Shown: positions 1 to 7,807, numbered from the stretch's first letter. The stretch is 13,406 bases of DNA from an uncultured Chlorobiaceae bacterium (GCA_903874585.1 CAIQSY010000062.1:1-13406); one strand, 5' to 3'. The notes: generated by a model not told the origin, from the sequence alone. Translations and numbers: made by a program.

Positions 1-2079
1 CTCCTCATCCTTTTTGATGCCGCCTTCAAGTGCAGCAAGCTCTTTGTGGAGATGGTCACGTTCACTTTTTTTGCCAAGCCGCAACCCTTCGCTGCTTTTG
101 GAGCTGCCGCCAAAAAGCACGCCCATACCTGCAAAAACCTCACCATTCAGCGTGATAAAAACGCTGTCGGGATGGTGCAGCGCAAGCTCTTCAGCCGTGG
201 CAAGATTGTCAACAAGGTAGCTTTTGCCCAGCAACAGCTTGAGCGCATTGTGCAGCTCCGGCGGGCAGGTGATAGCGTTGTGCGTTTTGGTTGCGCCGTT
301 GATGTCGAGGTAATCATCCTCCTCTTTTGGGGCGATAAGCTCCAGCACGAGAAAATGCAGCTTGCCCTTTTGCGAACGTGCCAGCGAGGCAATGCCCGCT
401 TTCGCCTCGTTAAGCGAGTGGCAGACGTAGTAGTTCATACTCTCGCCCAACGCAGCATTCACCGCTTTGCGATACTTGCTCTCCAGCGAAAGCAGGTCAG
501 AGAGGCAGCCAAGTCCCGCTTTGCTGCCAGTCTGCTTTTCGAGAAACCCGATGCCTTCCGGCATTCCCTCAAAATTATCGAGCACAGCGTTGGCAAGCAG
601 CATCTGGTTATTCGCCTTATCGCGAGCGGAACGCTGGCGAAGCAGCGACTCCTTCTGCTCCTCGATCCGCTGGTTCACCACCCGTTGCCGCTGCTGCACC
701 TCGTTGTCGCGCTGGCGTGCGTCGGCAATGGCGTTTTTCTTGCTGGCAAGCATCTCCGCAAGCGAGGCCTCCTCACTGCCGAAGGAGTTGAGACGCTCCA
801 GCAATGTCATCCGTTTGCTCTCAAGGCGCTCAATGGTGGTGCGGAGATACTCTTTTTTCGATTCGAGACTCTGCTTGGTTATTGCCAGATGGTTCGCGGC
901 GCTCTGCTCTTCGGCGCTCTGTTTCCGCTCTTTCGTCAGCTCATTGCGCTGTTGCCCAAGCGAGGCATGAAGCTGATCGTGCTCTGCGGCGAGATTCTGG
1001 AAGGCGAGAAGCAGGTCGTTGCTTTTTGACTCGCATGGCGTTTTGCGTTGCAGCAGCTCCTCTTCAAGCGCCCGCTGCTCCTCAATTTTCTGCTCTTTCC
1101 GGATGATAATCGCTTTGATTCGCGCCCGATCATTCGCAATCGTTTTTTGATGCTCATCGTGTTGCAGCAGCTCTTTTTCCAGCGTATGAATCTGCTTATT
1201 GCTCTCGTTCAAGCTCTTCTGCTGCTCCGACAACCGCTGCTCCTGCTTGAGCAGCAGAAGTTCATGCTCTTCAGCCGCACTATCTTCCGTAGCAATTCTG
1301 ACAGCATACTCCTGAGTGAGCCGCTCCTCCTCGCTGATGCGCCGCAGCATCGGTTCCAGCTTTTCGCGCAGCTCCTCCATTGCCAGCCACGCAAGCGCAA
1401 GATCAAGCTCACGAATCCTCTTTTTCAGCTCCCGCAGCTTTTCAGCTTTACGCACTTGCAGCTTCAGGTTTTTCACCTTTTTCTCAACCTCCGCCAGAAC
1501 ATCATCCACCCGCGAAAGATCGTGCGAAGTACTTTCGAGCAGTTTAAACGTCTGCTTGCGCCGCTGTTTATAGCGGTTTATGCCCGCCGCCTCCTCAAAA
1601 AGCTTCAAGCGCTCTTCACTTTTATTGCTGATAATCTCCTCAATCATCTTCAACTCAATCACCGAATAAGCGTCGCTGCCCATGCCGGTATCGGTAAAAA
1701 GGTCGAGAATATCTTTCAGCCGGCACGGCACTTGGTTGAGGAGAAATTCGCTCTCGCCGCTGCGGTACAACCGGCGAGTCACCGTTACCTCGGTGTACTC
1801 AATCGGCAGCACGTTGCGCGTATTTTCGATGGTGAGCGACACTTCGGTAAGGCTGAGGGGCTTGAGATTTCTGGAGCCGTTAAAGATGATGTTCTCCATT
1901 TTGGTAGAGCGCAAAAGCGAGGATTTCTGCTCGCCCAGCACCCAGCGCATGGCATCAACAACGTTCGTTTTGCCGCAACCATTGGGACCAACGATTGCCG
2001 TCAGCCCTTTATCGAACTTAATTTTGACCTTATGTGCAAAGCTTTTAAACCCGAAAAGCTCAATTTTTGAAAGATACAT
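1..2079 (-). CDS. smc: Chromosome segregation protein SMC, N-terminal part (runs off left edge)
   Basis: SMC is the ATPase core of bacterial condensin; it works with ScpA/ScpB to compact and separate the chromosome. The frame is open for all 693 codons from the ATG at 2079 to base 1. The N-terminal ATPase half comes first, with Walker A GPNGCGKT at residues 31-38 (more often GPNGSGKS in other phyla). A long charged coiled coil follows, from about residue 165 to 515. The hinge begins near residue 520 (GLGCLSDLL) and runs to about 640; a Gly/Ser-rich turn (VLFGGSSKSSEG) lies near 655-665, and the second coiled-coil arm begins at the edge. The C-terminal head (signature, Walker B) lies outside the window, so the usual length of about 1,170-1,190 residues cannot be checked. 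The start overlaps the end of folP by 20 nt and has no clear ribosome binding site, which suggests translational coupling. Identification is secure. Confidence 0.96.
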   Translation of the reverse strand, partial: MYLSKIELFGFKSFAHKVKIKFDKGLTAIVGPNGCGKTNVVDAMRWVLGEQKSSLLRSTKMENIIFNGSRNLKPLSLTEVSLTIENTRNVLPIEYTEVTVTRRLYRSGESEFLLNQVPCRLKDILDLFTDTGMGSDAYSVIELKMIEEIISNKSEERLKLFEEAAGINRYKQRRKQTFKLLESTSHDLSRVDDVLAEVEKKVKNLKLQVRKAEKLRELKKRIRELDLALAWLAMEELREKLEPMLRRISEEERLTQEYAVRIATEDSAAEEHELLLLKQEQRLSEQQKSLNESNKQIHTLEKELLQHDEHQKTIANDRARIKAIIIRKEQKIEEQRALEEELLQRKTPCESKSNDLLLAFQNLAAEHDQLHASLGQQRNELTKERKQSAEEQSAANHLAITKQSLESKKEYLRTTIERLESKRMTLLERLNSFGSEEASLAEMLASKKNAIADARQRDNEVQQRQRVVNQRIEEQKESLLRQRSARDKANNQMLLANAVLDNFEGMPEGIGFLEKQTGSKAGLGCLSDLLSLESKYRKAVNAALGESMNYYVCHSLNEAKAGIASLARSQKGKLHFLVLELIAPKEEDDYLDINGATKTHNAITCPPELHNALKLLLGKSYLVDNLATAEELALHHPDSVFITLNGEVFAGMGVLFGGSSKSSEGLRLGKKSERDHLHKELAALEGGIKKDEE

Positions 2080-3004
2080 CTGAACGATGAGGGTTTAATG
2101 ATCGCAAATCGTGAATGTTCTCCATCACACGCAGGCACTGCATTGCAGCAGGCACATCGTGCACGCGCAGAATCACCGCACCTTGCTGCAGCGCCACGCT
2201 TTGTGCCGCAATGGTAGCCGCAAGCCGCTCGGCAGGCGGAGGTATTTCGCCGTCGGATTGTGTAATGGCGTGCCCCAAAAACGATTTTCGCGACACACCA
2301 ACAAGTATCGGGCGACCCAGCTCGTGCAGCAGATGCAGCTCCCGCAAAAGCTGAAAGTTCTCCGCAACACTCTTACCAAAACCAAAGCCCGGATCAATGA
2401 TGATATTCTCGATTGCATGCGTTTCAGCAATCGCTATCGAGTTGGCGAGAAAGCGGCTTACCCGCGCGATAATATTATCGTTGCCGGAGTGTGTTGCTGT
2501 GCTCCACTGCATCGCTTCGGGCGCAACTGGCGTGTGCATCAACACCACCGGCGCTTGATATTTGCGACACATTGCGGGAAGCTCGCGGTCGAACGTGAAG
2601 CCCGAAATATCGTTGACCATATCGGCTCCAGCCTTGAGCGCCGCCTCAGCAACCTCCGCCTTGTAGGTGTCGATGGAGATGAGTACATCGCTGCATTGGC
2701 GCAGTCGGGCAATGAGCGGCGCGGTGCGCTCAATCTCCGCTGCCGCTGAAATTTTTTCCGCGCCCGGTCGCGACGACTCACCGCCAACATCAACAATCGC
2801 CGCGCCTTCGCGAACCATCGCCATCGCCTGCTCCAGCGCCCGCTCAACATCAATGCGTCCAGCTTTGCCTTGTAACGCGCCGCCGTCATAAAACGAGTCG
2901 GGCGTTGTATTAACAATGCCCATAATTTTTGCTCCCTCTCTGAGGTCAAGCACCCGTTCAGCGCAGGTGATACGAAAGTGGCTTGGGTGGCAATGGTGGT
3001 TCAT
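2060..3004 (-). CDS. folP: Dihydropteroate synthase
   Basis: Dihydropteroate synthase condenses p-aminobenzoate with dihydropterin pyrophosphate in cytosolic folate synthesis and is the sulfonamide target. The 314-residue product carries the family motifs in order: IMGIVNTTPDSF (27-38, pterin/pyrophosphate loop), DVGGESSRPG (72-81), SIDTYK (110-115), MVNDISGF, a modified MHM-type loop (VLMHTPVAPEAM), IIIDPGFGFGKS, GVSRKSFLG (about 236-244) and the terminal LRVHDV. Length is normal for the family. I chose the ATG at 3004; an in-frame TTG at 3022 would add six residues. Neither has a good Shine-Dalgarno. The last 20 nt overlap the start of smc, so the two genes are probably co-transcribed. The MHTPVAP loop departs from the common MHMxGxP but the rest is canonical. 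Confidence 0.96.
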   Translation of the reverse strand: MNHHCHPSHFRITCAERVLDLREGAKIMGIVNTTPDSFYDGGALQGKAGRIDVERALEQAMAMVREGAAIVDVGGESSRPGAEKISAAAEIERTAPLIARLRQCSDVLISIDTYKAEVAEAALKAGADMVNDISGFTFDRELPAMCRKYQAPVVLMHTPVAPEAMQWSTATHSGNDNIIARVSRFLANSIAIAETHAIENIIIDPGFGFGKSVAENFQLLRELHLLHELGRPILVGVSRKSFLGHAITQSDGEIPPPAERLAATIAAQSVALQQGAVILRVHDVPAAMQCLRVMENIHDLRSLNPHRSDVSFKN

Positions 3005-3036
3005 AACGTTGCAAAATTTCAAAAATGATATCCAGA

Positions 3037-3171
3037 CTATACAAACATTGCTATTTGACCATTATTTACTGGTGTCATTGCTTTGATATAACGATCCCAT
3101 AAATTCAATGTCACATGAAGCTGATACTTTTCATTGAGTATTTGCAGTTCGGTTTGCAGCTCTGTTTTATT
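3037..3171 (-). pseudogene. Possible C-terminal remnant of an unrecognised protein
   Basis: This is the only coding-like stretch in the 225-nt spacer between the HNH gene and folP. It is an open frame of 44 codons ending in TAG at 3037-3039. It has no usual start codon near its 5' end and is preceded directly by an in-frame TGA. The predicted peptide looks protein-like (for example LQILNEKYQLHVTLNLWDRY, then a few polar residues and IAMFV). I do not recognise it. It may be the tail of a gene cut off when the neighbouring ATPase/HNH module was gained, or chance. An internal ATG leaves only a very short peptide. Confidence is low. Confidence 0.25.
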
Positions 3172-3206
3172 TCAATGCAAGCATTAGAATTCTGGCAACC
3201 ATTGCT

Positions 3207-3235
3207 ATCTGATATAGATAACGAATATATCAGAT
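3207..3235. repeat. Inverted repeat over the end of the HNH gene
   Basis: ATCTGATATA (3207-3216) and TATATCAGAT (3226-3235) form a perfect 10-bp inverted repeat with a 9-nt loop. It overlaps the stop codon of the HNH gene (3230-3232). On the minus strand it lies where a transcript end would be expected, but the stem is AT-rich and no T-tract follows, so it is at best a weak terminator or an RNA-stabilising 3' hairpin. Confidence 0.4.
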
Positions 3236-3967
3236 TTGACCACCCAACCTCGGCATGGGAGCAAAACCCTGCTGTTCATCAAAACACTCTCTGCATGTTC
3301 CAACAAAAGCGTCAATGAGCCGGCGGCACATATCGGCATCATCCTTAAAAACAGTCATCCAGATGCTCCAATAAGCATGACCAAGAGCGGCTGTTATAAT
3401 CGACTTTCGCAATTCAGGAGTATCATGACCGGTCAAATCTGCTTTTGCATCACAAGCAATATTCCACACCTCTCTGCGATTTTCCCATCGTCGGTCTGAT
3501 CGTGCCGGATCGTTCGATAACTTCGGATTAGTTGTCGGAGATTTGTCTAAACCAGTAAGTCGTATGGTATTGTGTGCTTTCGTTTTCAGCGCATCTGAAA
3601 GATTCGCGGATACCCTGATAACACCTCCCTCAGAATATGTTAAGGCAAGAAAGGTATTATCTTTGTGTGGCCAGAGATAATCATCTGGAATAACATCAAT
3701 ATTATTTTTTGTTCCATTGCAATTTGGACAAGCAAGAAGAAAGTTATCCCAACATACCTTGCGCTCCTGCATATCCGCTGAAACACCTTCTGGATGTATC
3801 GGTTGAATATGCTCCACTGCAAGTGCTGAATCCAGCTTCATTTCACAATACGAGCAATACTGACCAAGACGATCTATCAGCTCACCACGAGCATTCTGGA
3901 ACTTTTTGAAGATGATATCACGACCGAAATCATCTTGCGGACAACTGCTTTTGACCACTGGACGCAT
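3230..3967 (-). CDS. ptuB: HNH endonuclease, PtuB-like (Septu defence)
   Basis: This is the predicted nuclease partner of the ATPase encoded just upstream. The 245-residue product has an HNH/zinc-finger fold near its N-terminus: CSYC (C38, C41), then VEHIQP with the catalytic-type H53, W73/N75 in WDNFLLAC, CPNC (C80, C83) and NGTKNN (84-89). The Cys pairs should bind structural zinc and H53 with the Asn residues should form the metal site. The C-terminal 150 residues are mostly helical and unassigned (includes RLTGLDKSP). The ATG at 3967 overlaps the ATPase stop as TAATG and is preceded by AGGAG, so translation is clearly coupled. An AAA ATPase followed by a small HNH protein is the Septu (PtuA-PtuB) layout. 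HNH call near certain; membership of Septu proper, rather than a sister ATPase-HNH system, is an inference. Confidence 0.85.
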   Translation of the reverse strand: MRPVVKSSCPQDDFGRDIIFKKFQNARGELIDRLGQYCSYCEMKLDSALAVEHIQPIHPEGVSADMQERKVCWDNFLLACPNCNGTKNNIDVIPDDYLWPHKDNTFLALTYSEGGVIRVSANLSDALKTKAHNTIRLTGLDKSPTTNPKLSNDPARSDRRWENRREVWNIACDAKADLTGHDTPELRKSIITAALGHAYWSIWMTVFKDDADMCRRLIDAFVGTCRECFDEQQGFAPMPRLGGQI

Positions 3968-5313
3968 TAGTTCTCCTGCTCTTTTTCTGACGAACTCTCA
4001 GACCTGCCAAGCCCGGCAGCCTCACGCTTCATTTCCAAAAACGCATGATAAGCCATATACTCACTGAACGGAGCTGAGAGTGCATCAAGCTTTAATGCTA
4101 TAGCCTGTCGTTTCTCAATATCAGCATCGCCTCCCTCTTCCAGAAGCGTGTAATACTCTTTTGCGGTATTATACATTTCCTGATACCGACGGCTTCTTTG
4201 TGGCAAAGCAACACCCATAACATCTTCAACAATATCTTCAATTGAGCGACTGCTATATGAGGCAACTGGTGCGGGCAATGCAGCATCAACAACAACATTA
4301 AGTGGAATATTAGAAATGACTGGCTGATTCAAATCAATCACCTCCCCAACCGCCATTGACTGAATAATAAATGGTGAATGTGTTGTTGCGATAAACTGAA
4401 GTTGAGGAAATACTTTTTTCAGATCATCGACAACATTACGCTGCCATTTCGGATGCAGATGTAAATCTATTTCATCAATAAGAACAACTCCATGTGCCTT
4501 TAAGGCTGCCTCTTCACCAAAATGAGGATTAAGGCGAGATGCCCTGTGTGCAATATCGGCAACCATTGCGACCATATTACGGTAACCATCGCTTAGATTG
4601 TTGAATGGGCAATACACAGAATCCTTCAACTCAATCATTAGCTGATCGTGCTCAACATCGAAATAGAAATTTTTTGCATCTGGAATACATCCTATCACAG
4701 CTTTCTTGACAACATCCAGTGCTGGTATTGATTTATTTTTTTGTAGTGTTGCCTGCTGAAGTGTTTTAAACCACTTCTCAAAAAGTGCGTGATCCGACTT
4801 CGAATCAAGACAGTTTCGATAACCCATCAACCGTGAACCAGACTTTCCCGTCTCCACATTACGATGGATATCCCACAACCGCCCGGAACCATAATAAAGT
4901 AAAACTGGTAAATCAATATCCTCACCTTGACTGACACACATAAAATCATACATACTCATTCTTATCAAATCACTTGCAGATCTACCTCTATCATTTTTGT
5001 AGCGTTTCCACACCAGAGGCTGACCATCATGCAACCCTTCAGCTTCAAGGAAAACCTCTTTTTGAGGCTCAAAATTAAGCAGTCCATTCTTTTCAGTAAT
5101 CAAGAGCCTTGCCTCATCTTCCTTTACTGACAATCTTCCGGGAGAAACATCCGCACCAAGCAAATAGGTGCTTAACAGCGTTGCTACGGCATTCAGAATA
5201 GATGTTTTACCTGTAGCATTATCCCCAATCAACACAGTAAATTCAGGATGAAACTGAAATTCAGCATTATCAAATTTTTTGTAGTTGAATAGTTTTATAC
5301 GATGGATTTTCAT
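3967..5313 (-). CDS. ptuA: AAA/ABC-type ATPase, PtuA-like (Septu defence)
   Basis: This is the predicted sensor/regulator ATPase of a two-gene anti-phage module. The 448-residue product has an OLD/RecF-like ATPase layout: MKIHRIKLFNYKKF at the N-terminus, Walker A GDNATGKT (30-37), an ABC signature LSDGYRN near 238, Walker B VLIDEID followed by LHLHP near 276-285, and the switch histidine in ATTHSPF near 308-314. The two halves form one ATPase head without a long coiled coil, and no TOPRIM domain is visible, unlike OLD nucleases. The ATG at 5313 was chosen because homologous N-termini begin with this strand; upstream ATGs would add 19 residues of unlikely sequence. Base composition is AT-richer than smc/folP, consistent with acquisition. 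It is separated from the upstream gene unit by a terminator, so it probably has its own promoter. Confidence 0.85.
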   Translation of the reverse strand: MKIHRIKLFNYKKFDNAEFQFHPEFTVLIGDNATGKTSILNAVATLLSTYLLGADVSPGRLSVKEDEARLLITEKNGLLNFEPQKEVFLEAEGLHDGQPLVWKRYKNDRGRSASDLIRMSMYDFMCVSQGEDIDLPVLLYYGSGRLWDIHRNVETGKSGSRLMGYRNCLDSKSDHALFEKWFKTLQQATLQKNKSIPALDVVKKAVIGCIPDAKNFYFDVEHDQLMIELKDSVYCPFNNLSDGYRNMVAMVADIAHRASRLNPHFGEEAALKAHGVVLIDEIDLHLHPKWQRNVVDDLKKVFPQLQFIATTHSPFIIQSMAVGEVIDLNQPVISNIPLNVVVDAALPAPVASYSSRSIEDIVEDVMGVALPQRSRRYQEMYNTAKEYYTLLEEGGDADIEKRQAIALKLDALSAPFSEYMAYHAFLEMKREAAGLGRSESSSEKEQEN

Positions 5314-5404
5314 AAGTATTAAAGATTTAAACGGAGCATATTGATAAGTATAAACAGCCACAAAAAGCATTTACCCTGAATTGTTAACCGCATAACGAAG
5401 GTAA

Positions 5405-5435
5405 CAAAAAAGCCCCTTTTATAAGGGGCTTTATA
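5405..5435 (-). terminator. Intrinsic terminator of the chlorophyll synthase-glycosyltransferase unit
   Basis: AAAGCCCCTT (5409-5418) pairs with AAGGGGCTTT (5423-5432) around a 4-nt loop. Read on the minus strand the stem is followed by a run of six T (positions 5410-5405). It lies after the last gene of the minus-strand unit and before the ATPase, and it should isolate the defence module from that unit. The other strand has no T-run of similar quality. Confidence 0.88.
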
Positions 5436-5462
5436 ACGTTCAAATCAAGGAGATGACGAGCA

Positions 5463-5603
5463 TTACCTCCAGCACTGCACGAACTCTCCAGCGACAATGA
5501 CATCATTTGTGATGCCGATAAAGAGTTGCACGCGCTGACGCGGTTCGCAAACTGCCCCGTCAGTGATGAGCGATTGAATGGCAATCAGTTCAGCTCGATT
5601 TTG
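5463..5603 (-). pseudogene. Start-less open frame after the 5585 gene; possible frameshifted C-terminus or small gene
   Basis: A 46-codon open frame fills most of the gap between the unrecognised gene and the terminator, ending in TAA at 5463-5465. It has no ATG/GTG/TTG near its beginning. The peptide looks like real protein (for example SLITDGAVCEPRQRVQLF, then IGITNDVIVAGEFVQCWR, alternating strand-like residues). It overlaps the end of the upstream ORF in the -1 frame. One extra base near 5588 would join the two into a protein of about 200 residues reading SKIEL-x-LIAIQSL. It may therefore be a frameshifted tail, a gene with an unusual start, or a sequencing error. Confidence 0.35.
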
Positions 5604-6049
5604 CTATCAACTGCATAAATCCATTCACCTTCAGGGCGCTGGCGGTGACCTGTCCATAGCTCCAGCGTTATTCCTTTGCCGGTTGAAACTGGCGAAGTAA
5701 AAATCTCAATCTGATAGAACAACTCATCCATCAAATCAGCCCATGCACTCTCAAGAGCTGATGCCCCTTCAGCAGCATAAGCTTCAGCCGGAACCAAATG
5801 GCGTGCGGCATCAGGCTGAAAATAATCAGTGATATAAATAAAACTGTCGGGCATGAGAAAACCGCCACGGTACGTCCCCCGCGAACGTTTAACGCCCTGC
5901 ACTTCAACCCAGAACTCAAGCAGAGTGTCGGAGGTCAACTGCCCATCAGCGGCGAGTTTTTCAAAAAGCTGCTGCACAGTTTCGCGAATGAGTGCCTTAT
6001 TATCATTCGTCAGCTCGTGCATTTTAAAGTCGGGGGTATGGTCGCGCAT
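5585..6049 (-). CDS. Hypothetical protein, 154 residues
   Basis: I do not recognise this protein. The product is soluble and acidic with no signal peptide or membrane segment. A helical N-terminal third (ALIRETVQQLFEKLAADG) is followed by a mixed region with TYRGGFLMPDSFIYITDYF, an Ala-rich helix (AYAAEGASALESAWADLMDE) and a strand-like C-terminus (ITLELWTGHRQRPEGEWIY). I used the ATG at 6049; an alternative ATG nine codons on (6022) is also plausible, and neither shows a clear ribosome binding site. It lies 122 nt after the glycosyltransferase on the same strand, before the terminator, so it may be the last gene of that unit. The gap 6050-6171 shows no gene or strong hairpin. The abrupt end followed by a coding-like -1 frame raises the possibility that the natural protein is about 45 residues longer. 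Confidence 0.75.
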   Translation of the reverse strand: MRDHTPDFKMHELTNDNKALIRETVQQLFEKLAADGQLTSDTLLEFWVEVQGVKRSRGTYRGGFLMPDSFIYITDYFQPDAARHLVPAEAYAAEGASALESAWADLMDELFYQIEIFTSPVSTGKGITLELWTGHRQRPEGEWIYAVDSKIELN

Positions 6050-6171
6050 GGTTGGTAAAAGAATACGTTGTAGAAAAATCTGAGTCGTTGAATATAAGTT
6101 TTTTTGTGTGCAGCTCTTTCGAAAAATTGCCGATGTGATGTATCAGGATTGACGCACCGTGATGCGCAATT

Positions 6172-6801
6172 TCAGTAATTGAGGGTGATGCTGTCGTTCG
6201 CACGCTGATACACGTAGCTTTTTGGTTCGACAATTTTATGAACCTGAAAGCGTTGTGCTGCGCGATTCCATAAATCGGTATCCTCAGCATAATCAAGATT
6301 ATTGAAGCCTTCCAGCGCAAAAAAAAGCTCTCGCTTGCCGAAAAGCGTGCCGCATAAAATGCACTCGCGAATAGTGATCAACTGCTCAAGATTCCGATAA
6401 TCCTTCACCATTGTCGGTTCATCGCAAAGAAAGCCACCGGAGAGCAGATCAACATCCGGCATCGCCTCCATCAGCGCCATTCGTGAAGCAAGATGCATCG
6501 GCAGATAATGGTCGTCACTATCGAGAAAAGTGATGTATCGCCCAAACGAAGCTTGAATTCCTGCATTGCGCGAAAGAGCTGCCTTCCGATTCTGATGTTT
6601 CATGTAACGAATGTTGGCATGCACGGCAAGCAAAGGCACCACTATCTCGAACGTGTTGTCGGAACTGCCATCATCAACCACAAGCAGCTCCCAATTGGTA
6701 AAAGTTTGCGCCACAACGCTTTGCACCGCACGCTCAAGATAAGCCGCACGGTTGAACGTGGGCAGAATAACGGAGATATCCGGCTGATAGTTAAACATCA
6801 T
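6172..6801 (-). CDS. Family 2 glycosyltransferase (GT-A fold)
   Basis: It transfers a sugar from a nucleotide-sugar donor to an unknown acceptor, probably at the inner face of the membrane. The 209-residue product is little more than the GT-A catalytic domain: ISVILPTFNR (9-18), VVDDGSSDN (41-49; D43/D44 contact the nucleotide), ALSRNAGIQ (75-83), FLDSDD (92-97, the DxD metal site), and YAEDTDLW near the C-terminus with the likely catalytic acid. There is no membrane segment, so it is shorter than most family-2 enzymes. The ATGATG at 6801/6798 sits behind GAGG that overlaps the end of the chlorophyll synthase gene only 7 nt upstream, so the two are almost surely co-transcribed. This link makes a lipid, carotenoid or envelope glycan acceptor plausible, but the substrate cannot be read from sequence. 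Confidence 0.88.
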   Translation of the reverse strand: MMFNYQPDISVILPTFNRAAYLERAVQSVVAQTFTNWELLVVDDGSSDNTFEIVVPLLAVHANIRYMKHQNRKAALSRNAGIQASFGRYITFLDSDDHYLPMHLASRMALMEAMPDVDLLSGGFLCDEPTMVKDYRNLEQLITIRECILCGTLFGKRELFFALEGFNNLDYAEDTDLWNRAAQRFQVHKIVEPKSYVYQRANDSITLNY

Positions 6802-6808
6802 AAAAACC

Positions 6809-7807
6809 TCATGGACGAGCAGCTCTGATGGCAAAAGCGCAGACCAGCATTCCCGCTACAAGAAAATTTTGTGCAATGGCATTATAGCGCACATCCATCG
6901 TCGAGGGCGATTTTATCAAAGGGAACTGCAGGAAAAATTGAGGGATAACAAGCGCGCCCACCACAACGCCATACATCGGTTGACCAATCATCACCATGTA
7001 AAGCGCTGCAAGTATTTGACCGAGATTAATCAGCACCGCAGCAATTTTCGCTGCATTGGTCTCTCCGAACACCACAGGCAGCGTTCTAATACCAACCTGC
7101 CTGTCGCCTTCCATCGATTTGAAATCGTTGATGGTCATGGTTCCCGTGCTGGAGAGCGTAAAAAGTGCTGCAACAATCAACGATGGCTGAAGTGATGCAA
7201 GGGTAAATGCCGGATTGTAGGCAATCTCGCCAGCAATCCACGGAATCATGAGGTATGAGACGGCAACAATGATATTGCCAGCCCAGAGCCGCTTTTTCAG
7301 CTTAATTGGGTTGGCGCTGTAGAGATGCGCATTGATAATGCCAATCACCACGTAAAAGCCAATCAGCGGATGAATAAAATAACCGGTAATAACCGAGAGA
7401 ACTGACCAGAGAGCAATCAGTATCGTGGCATTTTTCAATGAGATACTACCACCGGGTATTGGGCGATTAGGCTCGTTGATTTCATCGAGATCACGGTCGA
7501 AATAGTCGTTCAGCATCTGGCAGGTGCCACTGGCAAGTGGACCGGTAAGCAGCATTCCAAGAATAAACTTCGTGCCAAGCAGATCAGCCCAGCCAAAAAC
7601 GCCACTTGCAACTGCACCGCACAAAAAGCTCCATATCACCGGAATCCAAGTGACCGGTTTGAGAAATCTGATAATCAGTGCGATTTTCGACAAACTTTCA
7701 GCGGGCATTGGACGCGCTTGTACCAGCTTGCGCACATTTAACGGGGTGTTGAACTCACCTTTATCCTGCGGTTGTCCTGAATTTCTGGTCGTACGCAAAT
7801 CGCTCAC
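6809..7807 (-). CDS. chlG: (Bacterio)chlorophyll synthase, UbiA prenyltransferase family (ChlG/BchG)
   Basis: It esterifies (bacterio)chlorophyllide with a prenyl diphosphate (geranylgeranyl/phytyl) in the membrane, the last step of chlorophyll synthesis. Two Asp-rich UbiA motifs are clear: NDYFDRDLDEINEP starting at N100, with the typical RPIPGG next to it, and NDFKSMEGDRQ starting at N227, followed by IRTLPVVFG. About eight or nine hydrophobic membrane spans surround them. KPVTWIPVIW near the N-terminus and DVRYNAIAQNFLVAGML near the C-terminus favour ChlG; the GTMTINDFK and QILAALYMV parts look more like BchG. Green sulfur bacteria carry three paralogues (ChlG, BchG, BchK), so the symbol is tentative. 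The start is uncertain: GTG 7807 gives 332 residues; TTG 7798 and ATG 7708 (299 residues) are alternatives. The frame is open far upstream, but that part does not look coding. Confidence 0.9.
   Translation of the reverse strand: MSDLRTTRNSGQPQDKGEFNTPLNVRKLVQARPMPAESLSKIALIIRFLKPVTWIPVIWSFLCGAVASGVFGWADLLGTKFILGMLLTGPLASGTCQMLNDYFDRDLDEINEPNRPIPGGSISLKNATILIALWSVLSVITGYFIHPLIGFYVVIGIINAHLYSANPIKLKKRLWAGNIIVAVSYLMIPWIAGEIAYNPAFTLASLQPSLIVAALFTLSSTGTMTINDFKSMEGDRQVGIRTLPVVFGETNAAKIAAVLINLGQILAALYMVMIGQPMYGVVVGALVIPQFFLQFPLIKSPSTMDVRYNAIAQNFLVAGMLVCAFAIRAARP

Noticed and set aside
46..2070. Two long plus-strand open frames (46-1029 and 1048-2070) opposite smc
   Set aside because: The minus strand encodes a clear SMC protein with Walker A and hinge; the plus-strand peptides are Leu/His-rich without domains and are antisense shadows.
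2111..2749. Plus-strand open frame opposite folP
   Set aside because: Fully inside folP, Arg/His-rich, no motif; an antisense shadow.
3115..3318. Plus-strand 67-codon frame starting in the folP/HNH spacer
   Set aside because: It runs into the 3' end of the HNH gene in antisense, has no ribosome binding site and shows no domain.
3230..5313. Retron with PtuAB effectors
   Set aside because: No reverse transcriptase is encoded in the adjacent sequence, so a stand-alone Septu-like module is the simpler reading.
5384..5584. Minus-strand 66-codon frame after the hypothetical gene
   Set aside because: TTG start, reads through the intrinsic terminator stem and has low-complexity Ser/Leu content; the alternative frame at 5463-5603 looks more protein-like.
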